Of a stretch of DNA of 23,020 nucleotides, positions 21,997 through 23,020 are shown piece after piece (position 1 is the first letter of the stretch; every line of letters begins with the position of its first letter). The translations under genes were made by a program, and so were the position numbers. A model generated the notes under the pieces. That model was not told where the DNA came from and did no database searches. It was given only the letters and a program-made list of their open reading frames with translations. Source of the stretch: DASVBJ01 sp036375895 (GTDB lineage: Bacteria > Actinomycetota > Actinomycetes > JACCUZ01); the NCBI GenBank assembly GCA_036375895.1, contig DASVBJ010000296.1:1-23020 (forward strand). The letters are read 5' to 3'.

Positions 21997-22404
21997 GTGA
22001 CACTGTTGATATTCCTCGGCGTTCCGCTGTGGCTGTGCGCCCTGGGCATTCTCGCGCTCGTGTACAGGAACCGCGGCCTGCGGAAGCGACACGGAGACAT
22101 TCCGGTGCGAGTTCTGCGACCCGGGAAGACGCGCTGGACCCGGGGACACGCGGTATGGGTCTCCCAGGTATTCGCGTGGCGGGGGAGCCCCGCAGCGTGG
22201 AACGAGGACCTGGAACTGATCGTAGGTGCCAGCTTCCGTGATGCAACGCCTGAGGATCTCAAGGGTCTGCACGGCATGGGTGATGGCGTGGTGGTGGCGA
22301 CCCTGAATACCGACGACGACGACATCATCCTGCAGGTCGCCACAACGGCCGAGCACCGACTGGCACTGCTAGGGCCATTCACCACATCAACCGGGCGAAA
22401 CTGA
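21997..22404 (+). CDS. DUF2550-like single-pass membrane protein
   Basis: A 135-aa protein with one N-terminal membrane helix (LLIFLGVPLWLCALGILALVY, about 3-23), a basic stop-transfer RNRGLRKRHG and a cytoplasmic domain VRVLRPGKTRWTRGHAVWVSQVFAWRG...NEDLELIVG. The helix plus a small all-beta domain with a W-x-x-G strand resembles DUF2550 proteins of actinobacteria, but the match is by pattern only. GTG 21997 has no clear Shine-Dalgarno; it follows the DUF1269-like stop by 42 nt and may depend on read-through translation. It is the last gene of the plus-strand operon and converges on leuA. Confidence 0.55.
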   Translation: MTLLIFLGVPLWLCALGILALVYRNRGLRKRHGDIPVRVLRPGKTRWTRGHAVWVSQVFAWRGSPAAWNEDLELIVGASFRDATPEDLKGLHGMGDGVVVATLNTDDDDIILQVATTAEHRLALLGPFTTSTGRN

Positions 22405-22479
22405 AGCCGAGAGCATGCGTACTGCCTCGCCGACGGCACCGCGTCGCGCGCCTCGCACCGATGCGTCGTTCCGGGCGGA

Positions 22480-22494
22480 GGGCGATCGTCGCCC
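22480..22494. terminator. Stem-loop between the island operon and leuA
   Basis: GGGCGA-TCG-TCGCCC, a perfect 6-bp stem in the 195-bp gap between the convergent genes. There is no T-tract. It could stop transcripts from either side; weak candidate. Confidence 0.3.
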
Positions 22495-22599
22495 GCTCGA
22501 GGAGGGCGACGCCGCCTCGTCCACGAGGTCCGCGCACTAGTCGTCTCTCGCGTCCGCGTCCAACCACGAGCGCGAGTCTCCACGCGGGGTTAACGCGGC

Positions 22600-23020
22600 T
22601 CACCCGGCCGCGCGGTTGACCGCGCTCACCACCGCCTTGAGCGATGCGGTGACGATGTTCGCGTCGACGCCGACACCCCAGAGGATGCGCTCGCCGATCG
22701 CGCACTCGACGTACGCCGCTGCCCGTGCGTCCCCGCCGGCGGACAGCGCATGCTCGGCGTAGTCGAGCACCCGTACGTCGTGGCCGACCGAGCCGAGCGC
22801 GTCGACGAACGCCGCGATTGGCCCGTTGCCGCGTCCGCGCAGCGCCCGCTTCTCGCCGGCGAGGAACACGTTGACCGCCAGCTCGTCGTCCTCGCCCTCG
22901 GCGGACGAGGTGTGGTGCGAGTTGAGCGCCACGGGCGTACGCCGGTCGAGGTACTCCGACTCGAAGATCTCCCACATCTGGGCGGGCGAGACCTCTCCCC
23001 CACCGGCGTCGGTGCGCGCC
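22600..23020 (-). CDS. leuA: 2-isopropylmalate synthase, C-terminal part
   Basis: The last ~140 residues of LeuA, which condenses acetyl-CoA with 2-ketoisovalerate in leucine synthesis; the catalytic TIM barrel lies beyond the right edge. The visible frame begins RTDAGGGEVSPAQMWEIFESEYL and continues through the C-terminal regulatory (LeuA allosteric) domain, including GNGPIAAFVDAL, VRVLDYAEHALSAGGDARAAAYVEC and the end GVGVDANIVTASLKAVVSAVNRAAG. The GNGPIxAF and GVGxDxNIxxASxxAxxSAxNR signatures are those of actinobacterial LeuA. It marks the return to core chromosome after the island; recO and leuA are often near each other in related genomes (from memory). Confidence 0.95.
   Translation of the reverse strand, partial: ARTDAGGGEVSPAQMWEIFESEYLDRRTPVALNSHHTSSAEGEDDELAVNVFLAGEKRALRGRGNGPIAAFVDALGSVGHDVRVLDYAEHALSAGGDARAAAYVECAIGERILWGVGVDANIVTASLKAVVSAVNRAAG

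Noticed and set aside
12917..22599. Transposase, integrase, tRNA attachment site or CRISPR array as the vehicle of the island
   Set aside because: None of these was visible on either strand; the island call rests on gene content, the pseudogene and core genes on both sides.
22379..22975. Alternative 198-codon minus-strand frame at the right edge
   Set aside because: It is out of frame with the clearly recognisable LeuA C-terminus and is Arg-rich shadow sequence.

Overview
The window is high-GC DNA with GTG starts, good Shine-Dalgarno sites and an actinobacterial gene repertoire (single-chain glycyl-tRNA synthetase, TIGR03118-type secreted protein, DUF6325, DUF7144, DUF2550-like). It most resembles Nocardioides or a relative (Propionibacteriales). 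That placement is inferred from protein style; no rRNA gene is present.

Left part (1-12916), mostly ordinary chromosome. On the minus strand lie a partial TagD-type cytidylyltransferase, glyS, an M16 zinc peptidase and an antibiotic-biosynthesis-monooxygenase (ABM) protein. Divergent from these is a zinc operon: a Zur-type palindrome over a probable promoter, a ZIP transporter and an overlapping Fur/Zur regulator. A secreted TIGR03118 protein (+) converges on a penicillin-acylase-type Ntn hydrolase (-) over a shared stem-loop terminator. Then come uppS and recO (-), a GNAT acetyltransferase (+) and a berberine-bridge-type FAD oxidoreductase (+).

Middle and right part (about 12917-22404) reads as an accessory island between that chromosome and leuA. 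It opens with a gene-poor, hairpin-rich stretch that contains a possible ABM-gene remnant. A minus-strand operon follows (a 91-aa conserved protein, DUF6325, and a 53-aa repeat protein). Divergent from it is an 898-aa MalT/LAL-type LuxR regulator, then a decayed MFS transporter. Last is a plus-strand operon: DUF7144 membrane protein, a possible 65-aa membrane peptide, an AtsA-like cytoplasmic arylsulfatase, a DUF1269-like protein and a DUF2550-like protein. The window ends in the 3' end of leuA (-).

Main discovery: the two island operons share a 21-bp element (20 of 21 identical, palindromic core ACCCG-N3-CGGGT). It lies in the same orientation and at nearly the same distance (66 and 67 nt) from the first start codon of each operon. 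This ties the operons into one apparent regulon, with the LAL regulator encoded between them the natural candidate to bind it. The biochemical role of the set is unknown. The presence of arylsulfatase, a multi-pass membrane protein and several DUF1269-like proteins suggests an envelope- or stress-related function, which is inference only.
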